This document shows positions 35,029-44,470 of a stretch of 64,000 bases of DNA, in pieces. Every line of letters starts with the position of its first letter. Position 1 is the stretch's first letter. Made by a program: the position numbers and the translations under genes. Source of the stretch: CADEED01 sp963842515 (GTDB taxonomy: Bacteria; Pseudomonadota; Gammaproteobacteria; Steroidobacterales; Steroidobacteraceae); contig CAWJGO010000002.1 of NCBI GenBank assembly GCA_963842515.1, positions 1,779,496-1,843,495 on the forward strand, read 5' to 3'. The notes beneath the pieces are model-generated. The model did not search any database. It saw only the letters and a list, made by a program, of their open reading frames with translations, and had not been told where the DNA came from.

Positions 35029-36219
35029 ATGAGCAACCTTTCGGACGCCTTCGACCGCTGGATCCGCGGCCCCTTCGCGGCGATCAATACGGAGCTCGAG
35101 AACCTCTACTTCGCGCAGGATGACCGGGCCGACATATCGCGAGGCGGTACGAACTTGAAGTCGCAACTGCGCGATGAAGGTCATGTGCACGTGATTGCGC
35201 TGCTGGCGGAAGGCGATACCGGCGACGGCTTCGAAACCGCATTCGGTGTTCTCGGAAACGTCGGCATGTACCTGGCGGCGCTGCGGCGTCACGAGCTGAC
35301 GAATCCGGCCCGCGAGGAACGCTCGCCGTTTCCCGAGGCGTCGTCGCTGGCGATGCACGTCGGCGCGGCGCTCGGCATGGCGCCGCGATTCTCGACCGCA
35401 CACATCGCGCACCTCAACTTCGCCAACGCCGGCGTGCGCAAGAGTTTCACCTCGCTGCCCGATGAAATCCTGTTCATCGACGAGAACACGCGCGGCATCC
35501 TGCTGCTGCAGCTGGCGGCCGACGCGCTGGCGAAAGTAGTGCCGCTCGGAATGTCGAGCCCGATCGTCGATGTCCCTTTCGCCGCCGCCAAACATGCGCT
35601 CGAGGCAGTCATCCACTCCAACCAGCGGCTGTTCGACCGCCTCGACGTCGATCGTTTCTTCTTCTCGGTGCGTCCTTACTACAAGCCTTACATGGTCGGC
35701 CGGCAGCTGTATCGCGGCGCGAACGCCGGCGATTTCTCCGGCATCAACGAGCTCGACCTGTTGTTGGGCCTGTGCCGCGCCAACGATCAGTACTACGCCC
35801 AACTGCTGGTCGACAAGATGTCCTTCATGCCACCAGCGGACCAGGCAAGACTGCGTGAAAGCATGAGGCACGAGAGCTTTCTCGATCAGTTGCTCGCGCT
35901 AGGCGCCGCACACGCGCGCGCGGACTGGTTTCAGCGCAATGCGCGCGTGTACCTCGAGCTTTGCGAGTTGTACGGCCGAATTGCCAGCCAGCACCATGAC
36001 AACCTCGTGAAGCGCTTCATCGAAGTGCCGGCGGCAAAGTTAGGCGAGGTGCATCTCGAAAGTGTTACCGCCAGCGGCCCTCCGCTGCCGGTGCTGCTGC
36101 GTTCGCTCGAAGTGCTGCGCGACCTGCGGCTTGCGGCGAATCGTTCCGATATTGCGACGCGCCACGCGGACCTCGAACACCTCAAGAGCTTGATCGGTGC
36201 CGGGCACCACAAGCCGTAG
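35029..36219 (+). CDS. PrnB/DUF1864 family heme protein (indoleamine 2,3-dioxygenase fold)
   Basis: A 396-residue protein. The segment VRPYYKPYMVGRQLYRGANA followed by GDFSGINELDLLLGLC is the central pattern of the DUF1864/PrnB family; PrnB makes monodechloroaminopyrrolnitrin from chlorotryptophan using an IDO-like heme. Its divergent neighbour resembles kynureninase, so a tryptophan- or indole-directed route is likely. Heme ligand not assigned. The start at 35029 sits only 35 bases from the divergent gene. Confidence 0.7.
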   Translation: MSNLSDAFDRWIRGPFAAINTELENLYFAQDDRADISRGGTNLKSQLRDEGHVHVIALLAEGDTGDGFETAFGVLGNVGMYLAALRRHELTNPAREERSPFPEASSLAMHVGAALGMAPRFSTAHIAHLNFANAGVRKSFTSLPDEILFIDENTRGILLLQLAADALAKVVPLGMSSPIVDVPFAAAKHALEAVIHSNQRLFDRLDVDRFFFSVRPYYKPYMVGRQLYRGANAGDFSGINELDLLLGLCRANDQYYAQLLVDKMSFMPPADQARLRESMRHESFLDQLLALGAAHARADWFQRNARVYLELCELYGRIASQHHDNLVKRFIEVPAAKLGEVHLESVTASGPPLPVLLRSLEVLRDLRLAANRSDIATRHADLEHLKSLIGAGHHKP

Positions 36220-36535
36220 TTGAGGAGGCAGCGGGCCACGCACCTGTGACTTGCACCGACGCTGTCGATTTGCGCGGGCGCCGTTCGGCTAACTCCCATG
36301 CGCCTCTTGACCCAAATTCGGGCTTTGTTCGTCCTCGTGATGCTGGCAAGCCATTCGCCGCTGGGCTTCGGTGTTGGTGGAACAGCGGAACTGCCCTATT
36401 TGGGACTGTCGACATTTACCGGCCGTTTCACGCGCTGCGCAGCGTCGCAGCAATTCGATCCGACGAAGCCGGCCGTTTCGCGCTGCCCTTCGCGGTATGT
36501 AAGGCAATCGGCCGCCAACGCCATTCATCAATAGG
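36220..36535. other. Intergenic region, no convincing gene
   Basis: A frame at 36298-36534 begins with a hydrophobic stretch (LLTQIRALFVLVMLASH), but it lacks a ribosome site, its second half has no structure, and the codon use is poor. A related pair of strings, GCCGTTTCACGCGCTGC and GCCGTTTCGCGCTGC, is repeated 60 bases apart. Otherwise nothing seen. Confidence 0.4.
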
Positions 36536-37585
36536 TTATTGCCAGGTGTTGGTCGCGGACTGGGTGCTGGAGCGCTGCCTGGCCATCGACGTCTTCTGCG
36601 CATCGCGCGGCGACCCGCCCCACTCCCGGTTCCACGCCCGGCGCAAATGCAGATCCGACCGGAAGCCGGCGATGTCGGCGGCATGCGCGACGCTGGCACC
36701 GCGCTCGATCAACTGCTGGGCTCGTTCCAGCCTGATGACGCGCAGAAACTTCAGCGGCGACACGCCGGCGTGATGAACGAACAATCTCAGCAGGTGCCGC
36801 CCGGTGACGTGGCCGATCTGCGCCATCGCGGGCATGTGCCAGTTCCGCCGTGGGTCGGCGCAGATGGCGTCCTGCACGCGGTGTACGGCGGAGTGCAGGT
36901 GGCGGCGGTTGGCGAGGAACGGCGACAGCTCCGGATCGCGCGGCGATCGCCGTAGATAGACCACCATGTCCTCCGCGACGCCGGCGGCCAGCGACTCGCC
37001 ACATTCGGCGGCGATCAGGTGCAGCGCCAGATCGATGCCGGCGGTGATGCCGGCGCTGGAGGCGATCGGCCCGTCGACCACGAACACGCGGTTATCCACC
37101 ACCTGAGTGCCCGGCGCGAGCGCGCGCAGCAGTGCGAGCAGATCGTGATGAGTAGTGCAGCGGCGGTTGTCGAGCATTCCGGCGCGCGCGGCTAACAAGG
37201 TGCCGGAGCAGATCGTGACCAGGCGACTTGGCGTGTCGATGGGCTCCAGGTGTTCGCGCACCACGCCGCGCAGCCACCGCGCAACGCGGTGCATGGCCGG
37301 CGTCACGTGCAGGATGTGCGCCGTGGGTTGGCCCACCAGGATCACCCAGGTCGGCGACTTGAGCGTCGCCGGCAATGGTTCCAACGCCGCGAGTGGCAAC
37401 CCGACGGACGTGACCGGGCTCGCGACGGGGCCGGTGAAACGCAGGCGAAAATGCGGCGGTTGACGGGCCTGCGCGAGCCGCAGGTTGGCCAGGCGAAAGG
37501 CCTCGGCAGGCCCCGCTATGTCGAGCAGCAGCGAGTGCGGCGAAATCACGAACAGCAGATCGACGGAGGTGGCGCGTGCGTTCAT
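36536..37585 (-). CDS. GlxA-type transcriptional regulator (DJ-1/PfpI plus AraC HTH)
   Basis: About 349 residues from the Met at 37585 (MNARATSVDLLFVISPHSLL) after AGGGATG. Residues 1-190 are a DJ-1/PfpI-like domain with the elbow RLVTICSGTLLAARAGMLDN; residues about 210-320 are an AraC-type double helix-turn-helix (MAQIGHVTGRHLLRLFVHHA and FLRVIRLERAQQLIERGASV). GlxA-family regulators sense small molecules through the first domain. It is divergent from the M13 peptidase gene and may regulate it. Confidence 0.85.
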   Translation of the reverse strand: MNARATSVDLLFVISPHSLLLDIAGPAEAFRLANLRLAQARQPPHFRLRFTGPVASPVTSVGLPLAALEPLPATLKSPTWVILVGQPTAHILHVTPAMHRVARWLRGVVREHLEPIDTPSRLVTICSGTLLAARAGMLDNRRCTTHHDLLALLRALAPGTQVVDNRVFVVDGPIASSAGITAGIDLALHLIAAECGESLAAGVAEDMVVYLRRSPRDPELSPFLANRRHLHSAVHRVQDAICADPRRNWHMPAMAQIGHVTGRHLLRLFVHHAGVSPLKFLRVIRLERAQQLIERGASVAHAADIAGFRSDLHLRRAWNREWGGSPRDAQKTSMARQRSSTQSATNTWQ

Positions 37586-37727
37586 TTTCAGACATCCCTG
37601 GGGAGCGGGTAGCATGCATCCGATCGAGGAAACATGCGACTTTGCGTGGCCGCCCGCGTGTCCGATTTTGATCGAATCTCGTCTGCCCGCGGCAGGGCCG
37701 TGGCGAACGAAGCTCTTAGCATGCGGC

Positions 37728-39731
37728 ATGACCAACACATCGTTCCGGGCAACTCTGGCCAGCGCATTGCTGTGCGCCACCGCCACCCTGGCAAGCGCGC
37801 AGACGCCGGCTGACGCCGGCGTCGACGACAACATCCATCCTGGCGACGACTTCTTTGCCTACGCCAACGGCGCCTGGCTCAAGGCCACGGAGATTCCCGC
37901 GGGCAACACCCGCTGGAACGCGCGCCACGAAATTCGCGAGCTGACTGCACGGCAGGTTACGCAGCTCATCGACAATGCCGCGACGGCGCCCGCCGGCTCT
38001 GAGGCTCGCAAGGTGGCGGATTTTCGCGCCGCCTACCTGAACGAATCCGCCATCGAAGCGCAGGGCTTCACGCCGTTGAAGGCGACATTCGATCGCATCG
38101 CCGCGGTGCGTGACACGGCGGCGCTCAGTCGCCTGCTCGGCAGCGAGCTGCGCGCCGATGTCGGCCCTCTCAATTGGGGCGTATACCACTCCGCTCACTT
38201 GTTAGGCCTGGCGGTCGAGGTCGGCAATCACGGTGAGGCGTCGTACGTCGCCTATCTGCTGCAGGGAGGTCTCGGCCTTGCCGAACGCGGTCACTACCTC
38301 GACTCCTCGTCGGAAGCGCAGGGGCTTCGCGCCCGGTATCTCGCGCGTATCACGCAGGTGCTGGAGCTCGCCGGATTCGATCGCGCCGGGTCGCGGGCGG
38401 AGGGCGTGCTGGCGCTCGAAACCGCCATCGCCCAGAGCCACGCCACAAGCGAAGCGTCGAGCGACGAGCGCAACGCCGACAATCTCTGGACCCGCGCCGA
38501 CTTCGCCCGGCGGGCGCCGGGCATGGACTGGTCCGCGTTTTTCGCGGCAGCCGGCCTCGCGAAGCAAGATTCCTTGGTCGTCTGGCAGCCGACCGCCGTC
38601 GAAGGCGCGGCGAAGCTGGTTGCCTCACAGCCGTTGCCGGTGTGGCAGGACTATCTACGTTTTCGCGCCATCGACCAGTATTCCGAAGTGCTGCCGCGCG
38701 GGTTCGCAAGCACACCCCTCGTGCCCGTCCCGCGCGCGCAGCGCGCCATGGAAGTCACTCAGCAGGCGATGAGCGGTCCGCTCGGACGCGCATACGCGAA
38801 GCGGTATTTCCCGGCGGAACAGAAAGCGCGCGTGCAGGCCATCGCCAACAACGTCATCGCGGCATTCCGTCAGCGCGTCAGCGGCGTGAGCTGGCTGTCG
38901 CCGGCGAGCAGGACCGAGGCGTTGGCCAAGTTGCAGGCCTTGTACTTCGGCGTGGGATATCCGAATGCATGGCCGGACTACTCGACGCTCTCGGTGAGCC
39001 CCGTGGATGCGCTGGGCAATCTGCGGCGCCTCGCCGACTGGAACTATCAACAGACGCTGCGCCGGGTAGGCCAACCCATCGATCACACCGATTGGTGGAT
39101 AGCGCCACAGACACCGGGGGCAGTGCTGCTGTTTCAGCAGAACGCCTACAACTTCGCCGCGGCGCTGTTGCAGCCGCCGAAGTTCGATCCGGCGGCCTCG
39201 GACGCGGCGAACTATGGCGCCATCGGCGCGATCGTCGGTCACGAAGCCAGCCATTTCGTCGACACGCTCGGCGCGGATTACAACGCCAGCGGCAGCAAGG
39301 TCCACTGGTGGACTGCCGCCGACCAGGCTAACTACGAGGCCGCCGTCGCCCCGCTGCTCCGGCAGTTCTCGAGTTATCGACCCTTGCCCGATTTGAGTGT
39401 CGATGGCCGCAAGACGCTGGTCGAGAATGTTGCCGACCTCGGGGGGCTGGCCGCGGCGTTCGACGCCCATCGCCGCGCGCTCGGCGCCAAAGCCAACGAC
39501 CGGGAATACGTGCGCGAACAGGACCGCCAGTTCTTCATTGGGTTCGCACGCAGCTGGCGGGGGAAAAACAGTGAGGACGGCCTACGCGCGTTGTTGAGCT
39601 CCGATAGTCACGCGCCGGAAACCTATCGGATCGCCACGGTTCGCAACCTGGACGCCTGGTACGTCGCGTTCGATGTGAAGCCAGGGCACCGGCTGTATCT
39701 TGAACCCAAGGCGCGAGTCAGCATCTGGTGA
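37728..39731 (+). CDS. M13 family metallopeptidase (neprilysin-like)
   Basis: A 667-residue protein; signal peptide at residues 1-25 (MTNTSFRATLASALLCATAT). Family motifs are present: IHPGDDFFAYANGAWLKATE near the N-terminus, NAYNFAAALLQPPKFDP, the zinc site IVGHEASHFVDTLGADYN (HExxH), and VENVADLGGLAAAFDAH supplying the third ligand. M13 enzymes cut small peptides outside the cytoplasm. The stop overlaps the GTG start of the nitrilase-like gene. Confidence 0.9.
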   Translation: MTNTSFRATLASALLCATATLASAQTPADAGVDDNIHPGDDFFAYANGAWLKATEIPAGNTRWNARHEIRELTARQVTQLIDNAATAPAGSEARKVADFRAAYLNESAIEAQGFTPLKATFDRIAAVRDTAALSRLLGSELRADVGPLNWGVYHSAHLLGLAVEVGNHGEASYVAYLLQGGLGLAERGHYLDSSSEAQGLRARYLARITQVLELAGFDRAGSRAEGVLALETAIAQSHATSEASSDERNADNLWTRADFARRAPGMDWSAFFAAAGLAKQDSLVVWQPTAVEGAAKLVASQPLPVWQDYLRFRAIDQYSEVLPRGFASTPLVPVPRAQRAMEVTQQAMSGPLGRAYAKRYFPAEQKARVQAIANNVIAAFRQRVSGVSWLSPASRTEALAKLQALYFGVGYPNAWPDYSTLSVSPVDALGNLRRLADWNYQQTLRRVGQPIDHTDWWIAPQTPGAVLLFQQNAYNFAAALLQPPKFDPAASDAANYGAIGAIVGHEASHFVDTLGADYNASGSKVHWWTAADQANYEAAVAPLLRQFSSYRPLPDLSVDGRKTLVENVADLGGLAAAFDAHRRALGAKANDREYVREQDRQFFIGFARSWRGKNSEDGLRALLSSDSHAPETYRIATVRNLDAWYVAFDVKPGHRLYLEPKARVSIW

Positions 39732-40534
39732 AGGTCAGTGTGTGTCAGCTGCCAGATGAGCTGTCGACGGACGACCTCGCCTGGAAGCGCTTCGCGCAGC
39801 GTCTCGAGCGTGAGCGGCCCGACGTCGCCCTGATGAATGAGCTGCCGTTCGGTCCCTGGGTTGCCCGCGAAAACACGTTTGATGCTTACCTCGCGGCGAT
39901 CAGCATCGACGCGAACCAGTTGGCACTGGCAACCCTCGCAACGCTGCCGGGCGCCGTGGTGAGCTCCCGGCCTGTCGGCAACTCGAACCGGCTTGCCAAT
40001 GAAGCTTTCCTGATGGCCGAGGGCGAGTATCGCGCCGTCCATCACAAGCAATATTTTCCGCAGGAGCCAGGATTCTTCGAAAGCTCCTGGTTCGCCGCGG
40101 GGCAGTCGGGCTTCGAGGCCTTCGAGCACCGCGGCGTTCGCTTCGGCGTGCTGCTGTGCACCGAACTGATGTTCACCGAATGGGCACGTCATTACCGGCG
40201 CCAGGGGGCGCACGTCATCCTCGTGCCGCGCGCCAGCGGAACCTCGATGCGCACCTGGGATGCCGCCGCGCGCATGGCGGCGATTGCCTCAGGCTGTTAT
40301 GTGCTCAGTTCCAATCGAGTTTCCCGCTCCATCGACGCCGAACCGCGCTTCGGCGGGCGCGGATTCGCGTACTCGCCGAGCGGTGAGCTCATTGGCGAGA
40401 CATCCGAGGCGGTGCCACTTTTTTGCGTCGACATCGATCTGGCATTAGTGGTGGAGGCTCAACGCCAATTCCCGTGCTACGTGCCCGAGCTTTTCGATGT
40501 CGAAATGCCGCCTGCCCGTTCGACTACCTCCTGA
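39728..40534 (+). CDS. Carbon-nitrogen hydrolase (nitrilase superfamily)
   Basis: A 268-residue protein starting at GTG (39728), overlapping the M13 stop (GTGA). The catalytic triad is visible: Glu38 in LMNELPFG, Lys107 in VHHKQYFPQE and Cys144 in FGVLLCTELMFTEWARHYRR. Nitrilase-superfamily members cleave amides or nitriles; the exact substrate cannot be told. Translation coupling with the peptidase suggests a shared peptide- or amide-processing role. Confidence 0.85.
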   Translation: MKVSVCQLPDELSTDDLAWKRFAQRLERERPDVALMNELPFGPWVARENTFDAYLAAISIDANQLALATLATLPGAVVSSRPVGNSNRLANEAFLMAEGEYRAVHHKQYFPQEPGFFESSWFAAGQSGFEAFEHRGVRFGVLLCTELMFTEWARHYRRQGAHVILVPRASGTSMRTWDAAARMAAIASGCYVLSSNRVSRSIDAEPRFGGRGFAYSPSGELIGETSEAVPLFCVDIDLALVVEAQRQFPCYVPELFDVEMPPARSTTS

Positions 40535-40564
40535 ACCCTCACAAATTATTCAGGAGTCAGGAAC

Positions 40565-41215
40565 ATGCGTCGTTTGGTCACCTTTGTCGCCGTTGCTTTC
40601 ACGGCGTATTCCCCGTTCGCCGCCGCGCTCGACAAGACCGCCGCGGCTCCCGTGCCCGCGGGCGCGTACCGGCTCGACCCGTTGCACGCGAGCCTCCTGT
40701 TCCGCGTGAATCACATCGGGTTCTCCAAGTACACCGCGCGATTCACCCGCTTCGACGCGCAGCTCGAGTTCGATCCGTCCCGGCTCGCAGCATCACGCGT
40801 CAGCGCCACGGTGGATGCGCGCTCCGTCGCGGCCGACAATGTGCCGTCGAGCTTCCTCGAGATGCTGACCAGCAAGGACTGGCTCGATGCCGGGAGTTTT
40901 CCCCAGATGACGTTCCGCTCGAAGTCCATCGAGGTCACGGGCCAGAATTCATTCCGCATCAACGGCGACCTGACGCTGCACGGCGTCACCAAGCCCATCG
41001 TGCTCGACGCCAGCTACAACGGCGGCTATGCGAGTCACCCGATGGAACCGCGCGCGCGCATCGGCTTCTCGGCGCGTGGCAAATTCAAGCGCTCTGACTT
41101 CGGCGTGACCATCGGCATACCGGCCGCCGGCACCACGATGGGTGTCAGTGACGAAGTCGAAGTGATTCTGGAGTCGGAATTCTCGGGCCCGCCGCTCGCC
41201 GCCGCGAATCAGTAG
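40565..41215 (+). CDS. Secreted YceI family protein
   Basis: A 216-residue protein with a signal peptide (residues 1-21) and a good upstream AGGAG. The mature part starts PAGAYRLDPLHASLLFRVNH, then SKYTARFTRFDAQLEFDPSR and FRINGDLTLHGVTKPIVLDA, the lipocalin-like YceI fold that binds isoprenoids in the periplasm. It follows the nitrilase gene by 30 bases and may be in the same transcript. Confidence 0.9.
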   Translation: MRRLVTFVAVAFTAYSPFAAALDKTAAAPVPAGAYRLDPLHASLLFRVNHIGFSKYTARFTRFDAQLEFDPSRLAASRVSATVDARSVAADNVPSSFLEMLTSKDWLDAGSFPQMTFRSKSIEVTGQNSFRINGDLTLHGVTKPIVLDASYNGGYASHPMEPRARIGFSARGKFKRSDFGVTIGIPAAGTTMGVSDEVEVILESEFSGPPLAAANQ

Positions 41216-41811
41216 CCGCTTCCGTTCCCAATCACGATCGGCCTGCCTACCGTCAGAGCCTTCCTGAACCCGCTCTCGAGGTGCAGGAAGGGCTCTTCGG
41301 GTTCGACGCCCAGGGACTCGATCACGCCGGTCCAGAACGCGCGCGCCGACACCGCCGCCGCGATATCGAAAACCTCGCCATCGTTGAAGCCGTGCTTCTT
41401 GAGCTCATCGACATCGGCGGCGGTGATCAGGTACGGGCCGCGCGCCACCTTGCGGGCAAACGCCATCATCGCCGCCTCGGCATCGGTCAGCGATGCCGGC
41501 GATGCGCCCCTCGCCATGGCTTCGACATCATCCGTGGTGAAAAACGCGGTCAGCGCCCGCCCGTGCGCCAGTGAGCACAGCGTGCTGCGCAGCGTGTGCG
41601 ACGCCGCAAAGGTGATCAACTCGAAGCGCCGCTTGTCCATGTGTTGCTTGATGCCCGCCTGCAGCGCCGCCCACAGGCCCATGATCTCCGGGCGGTGGCA
41701 GAACACTTTTGCGTAGTTAGGGACGAAGCCCCAGTGTGATTCCTGGCGCTGGTACATGGCGCGTACTTCGGCGCTGATGTCGGTGTCGGGAATGATGTCG
41801 ATGAATGCCAT
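41209..41811 (-). CDS. Carboxymuconolactone decarboxylase/AhpD-like protein
   Basis: About 200 residues from the Met at 41811. It has the helical AhpD-like pattern with RRFELITFAASHTLRSTLCS followed by LAHGRAL; a single Cys with His three residues on (CSLAH) stands where AhpD has CxxC. Such proteins can be peroxidase-related. It is the third gene of a run with the oxygenase and cysteine synthase-glutaredoxin genes. Confidence 0.75.
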   Translation of the reverse strand: MAFIDIIPDTDISAEVRAMYQRQESHWGFVPNYAKVFCHRPEIMGLWAALQAGIKQHMDKRRFELITFAASHTLRSTLCSLAHGRALTAFFTTDDVEAMARGASPASLTDAEAAMMAFARKVARGPYLITAADVDELKKHGFNDGEVFDIAAAVSARAFWTGVIESLGVEPEEPFLHLESGFRKALTVGRPIVIGNGSGY

Positions 41812-41828
41812 AGTTGATGTCCTGAAGT

Positions 41829-42782
41829 TCAAACGGCGTAGTGACTGATCTGGTGATAGTCGTCATGGCTGGCGTAATCGCCGGCCGCACGGCGCGCACG
41901 GAATTCGCGCCAGCTGATGGGGCGGTAGCGCGGTGGGTTGCTGTCATTGATGGTCGATGGCAATGGCGCGTACTCCACGCTGTAGGCCGGATTGAAAAAG
42001 AACGGCACGCTGAAGCGCTGCTCGCCGGCGTTGGCCAGGCCGCGATGCAGCGGGGCGAGGTAACCGTTGTTGGACCACACTTGAACGATGTCGCCGATGT
42101 TCACCACCAGCGTGTCGGATCGCGGCTCCACCGGCCACCACGTGCCGCGCTGGAATACTTCGAGGCCGGGCTGCTCGTCCTGCAACAACAGCGTGATCGC
42201 GCCGGAGTCGCTGTGATGATTGACGCCAAGAAATCCCTGGCGCGGCAGCGCCAAATCCTCCGGCCGCTCGGGCGAGGGACACGGCGGGTAGTAATTCAGA
42301 CGCAGGAAGCTCGTGTGCAGCGGCCGAAAGTTCGCGTCGAGAAAGTCCGGCGGCATGCCGAGATTGCGCGCGATCACGCGCAACAGGCGCAACGCCAGCG
42401 CATCGCAGGCGTCGTAGAACTCGCGCATGACGGGCTTGAATGCGGGCAATTCTGCCGGCCATTGCGGAACGATGAGCTCGCCCTCCGCGGGACCGAAATC
42501 GTAGATCTCCTTCCAGTCGCGCGCATTGCGGGTGAGCTCGCTGTCGAAGAAACCCCACGGGTTCTCGGCCGTGCGCGAGATGGCGCGTTTGACCGCCGTC
42601 GGCTGCGCGAAGAACGCGCGCATCTGGCGCTGGACCGCGGCGGTCAGGCGCGCGTCGATGCCGTGCCCGACGATCTGAAACAGACCCCACTCACGGCAGG
42701 CGGTATCGATGGCCTTGTGAGGCTGCGCCCGCTCCAGATGCGCGACATCGATGATGGGTGGATAGACGCTACGCATCGACAT
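41829..42782 (-). CDS. Isopenicillin N synthase-like 2-oxoglutarate/Fe(II) oxygenase
   Basis: A 317-residue enzyme. The iron ligands are HxD in GVNHHSDSGAITLLLQDEQP and the distal His in YLAPLHRGLANAGEQRFSVP, with the 2-oxoglutarate-binding RxS at the end of that string. It starts three bases after the stop of the cysteine synthase-glutaredoxin gene and is probably translated from the same mRNA. Its substrate could be a cysteine-derived thiol or small metabolite, but this is only inference from its neighbour. Confidence 0.85.
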   Translation of the reverse strand: MSMRSVYPPIIDVAHLERAQPHKAIDTACREWGLFQIVGHGIDARLTAAVQRQMRAFFAQPTAVKRAISRTAENPWGFFDSELTRNARDWKEIYDFGPAEGELIVPQWPAELPAFKPVMREFYDACDALALRLLRVIARNLGMPPDFLDANFRPLHTSFLRLNYYPPCPSPERPEDLALPRQGFLGVNHHSDSGAITLLLQDEQPGLEVFQRGTWWPVEPRSDTLVVNIGDIVQVWSNNGYLAPLHRGLANAGEQRFSVPFFFNPAYSVEYAPLPSTINDSNPPRYRPISWREFRARRAAGDYASHDDYHQISHYAV

Positions 42783-42785
42783 GTC

Positions 42786-44273
42786 TCAAGCGGTCTTCCG
42801 CGGCTGCAGCCATTTCGGCAGCAGCGTGTACGGATCGATTTCCGCGGCGGTGTCGAAGGCGATGTGGTTTTCGGTCAGGCGTTTGGCCATGGAGCCGTTG
42901 CGCCAGGCATCGAAGAAGTCCGTGCAGCCGCCGATGTGCTCGCCGCCGACGAAAATCTGCGGGATGGTGGCCGCGCCAGTGCGCATGGCAAGCACCGCGC
43001 GGATTTTGCCGCCGAGCTCGTCCTGCTGGTAAGCCACCGAGTCCAGGTCGACGCTGCGATACGCGATCCCGAGTTTCGTGAACAGCTTGCGCACCGACCA
43101 GCAGAACTCACACCACTCGAGTGCAAACAACACTACCGGCTCGTTGCGGATGAGCTCGTCTACCTGCTGCGCCGCCTCGGCATCGATCGGCAGCGCAGGC
43201 GCAGCCGCCGGTGCCGGCGCCGCCGACGGAGTATCGAAACGGCACAACGGCGTGGAGCGCGACAGCGCCAGCTCTTCAGGCGTCATCACCTCGCTGATGT
43301 CTTCGAACAGCGGCGTCGATAGATAGCGCTCGCCCGTGTCGGGCAGCATGCAGACGATGTTGGAACCCGGCGGCGAGCGGCGGGCCACGGTGAGCGCCGC
43401 GGCCAGCGTCGCGCCACTCGAGGTGCCGACGAAGATGCCCTCCTGACGCGCAAGCTCGCGCGCCAGGCGCAGGGCATCCGCGCCGGCGACCGGCACGATC
43501 TCATCGACGAGCCCGGCGGCAACCGCCTCTTCGGTCAGTGTCGAGATGAAATCCGGCGACCAGCCCTGCATGAGGTGCGGACGAAAACGCGGGTGGCTGC
43601 CCGCGGGCGCGCCGTTGGCACTGCGCGGTTGCGCGATGCCGCTGCCGAGCACCTGCGCGTTGTCGGGTTCCGCGGCGATGATCCTGATTGCGGGGCGGGC
43701 TTTCTTGAGCGCGCGCGCCGCGCCTTTCAGCGTTCCACCGGTGCCGAAGCCGGTGACCCAGCAGTCGAGCGGCTCGCCCTCGAAGTCGGCGAGGATTTCC
43801 TGCGCGGTAGTGCGCGAGTGCACATCGGCGTTCGCCTGGTTTTCGAACTGCCGGCACAGGAACCAGCCATGTGTCTGCGCCAGCTCCACGGCCTTCGCGA
43901 GCATGCCGGTGCCCTTCTCCGCCGCCGGCGTCAGCACCACCTTGGCACCCAGGAACCTCAACAGCTTGCGGCGCTCGACGCTGAAGCTCTCGGCCATCGT
44001 GACGACCAGTGGATAGCCCTTCTGTGCGCACACCATGGCGAGACCGATGCCGGTATTGCCGCTGGTGGCCTCGATCACCGTCTGCCCGGGCTTGAGCGCG
44101 CCGGTTCTTTCGGCGTCTTCGATGACCGCCAGTGCCAGGCGGTCCTTGACCGAGCCCATCGGGTTGAATGATTCCATTTTGACGTACACGTTGACGCCGG
44201 CCGGCGCGAGCCGGTTGAGCCTGACGAGCGGCGTGTTGCCGATGGTTTCGCAGATGTTTTGGTAACGGGACAT
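42786..44273 (-). CDS. Cysteine synthase fused to a glutaredoxin domain
   Basis: A 495-residue protein starting at the Met at 44273 (MSRYQNICETIGNTPLVRLN). Residues 1-315 are a cysteine synthase: the PLP lysine is in NPMGSVKDRLAL, the loop SGNTGIGLAMV binds substrate, and GFGTGGTLKGAARAL binds the phosphate. After an alanine-proline linker a glutaredoxin follows (about 385-490), with the active site LEWCEFCWSVRKLF and the glutathione-binding TIPQIFVGGEHIGG. The synthase makes cysteine or a related sulfur amino acid; the glutaredoxin may keep it reduced or trap its product. First gene of an operon with the oxygenase and AhpD-like genes. Confidence 0.9.
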   Translation of the reverse strand: MSRYQNICETIGNTPLVRLNRLAPAGVNVYVKMESFNPMGSVKDRLALAVIEDAERTGALKPGQTVIEATSGNTGIGLAMVCAQKGYPLVVTMAESFSVERRKLLRFLGAKVVLTPAAEKGTGMLAKAVELAQTHGWFLCRQFENQANADVHSRTTAQEILADFEGEPLDCWVTGFGTGGTLKGAARALKKARPAIRIIAAEPDNAQVLGSGIAQPRSANGAPAGSHPRFRPHLMQGWSPDFISTLTEEAVAAGLVDEIVPVAGADALRLARELARQEGIFVGTSSGATLAAALTVARRSPPGSNIVCMLPDTGERYLSTPLFEDISEVMTPEELALSRSTPLCRFDTPSAAPAPAAAPALPIDAEAAQQVDELIRNEPVVLFALEWCEFCWSVRKLFTKLGIAYRSVDLDSVAYQQDELGGKIRAVLAMRTGAATIPQIFVGGEHIGGCTDFFDAWRNGSMAKRLTENHIAFDTAAEIDPYTLLPKWLQPRKTA

Positions 44274-44307
44274 GAGTTTCTCCTTGAGCGGTATCCTGCC
44301 GGTCGAC

Positions 44308-44339
44308 CGTGGGTTCGAACGTGGGAAGGAGCGTGGGAA
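44308..44339. repeat. CGTGGGA-type repeat, copy C
   Basis: CGTGGGTTCGAACGTGGGAA followed by GGAGCGTGGGAA. Third copy of the pattern seen around the cupin gene, here 35 bases ahead of the cysteine synthase-glutaredoxin start. The stretch to about 44,420 also holds GGGGACACCCCCC and inverted CGTGG strings, so the promoter area is full of repeats. Confidence 0.5.
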
Positions 44340-44470
44340 ATGGATAATGGGGAAATTCCGAAAATGGGGACACCCCCCATTTCCCACGCCCACTACCACG
44401 CCCGGTACCACGGACCAGGATCAGGCTTTCCCCCATCGCCGGTCGTCGACCGGCCCCAATCCCGGGAGCA

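Noticed and set aside
36298..36534. Possible secreted 78-residue protein
   Set aside because: No ribosome site, no family pattern, and codon use worse than neighbours.
41841..43322. A 493-codon plus-strand frame opposite the oxygenase and cysteine synthase genes
   Set aside because: Antisense to two recognisable enzymes; composition is arginine-rich as GC-rich shadows are.
44274..44470. Possible tRNA suggested by GGTTCGAAC near 44312
   Set aside because: Flanks do not fold into a cloverleaf; the string is part of the CGTGGGA repeat.
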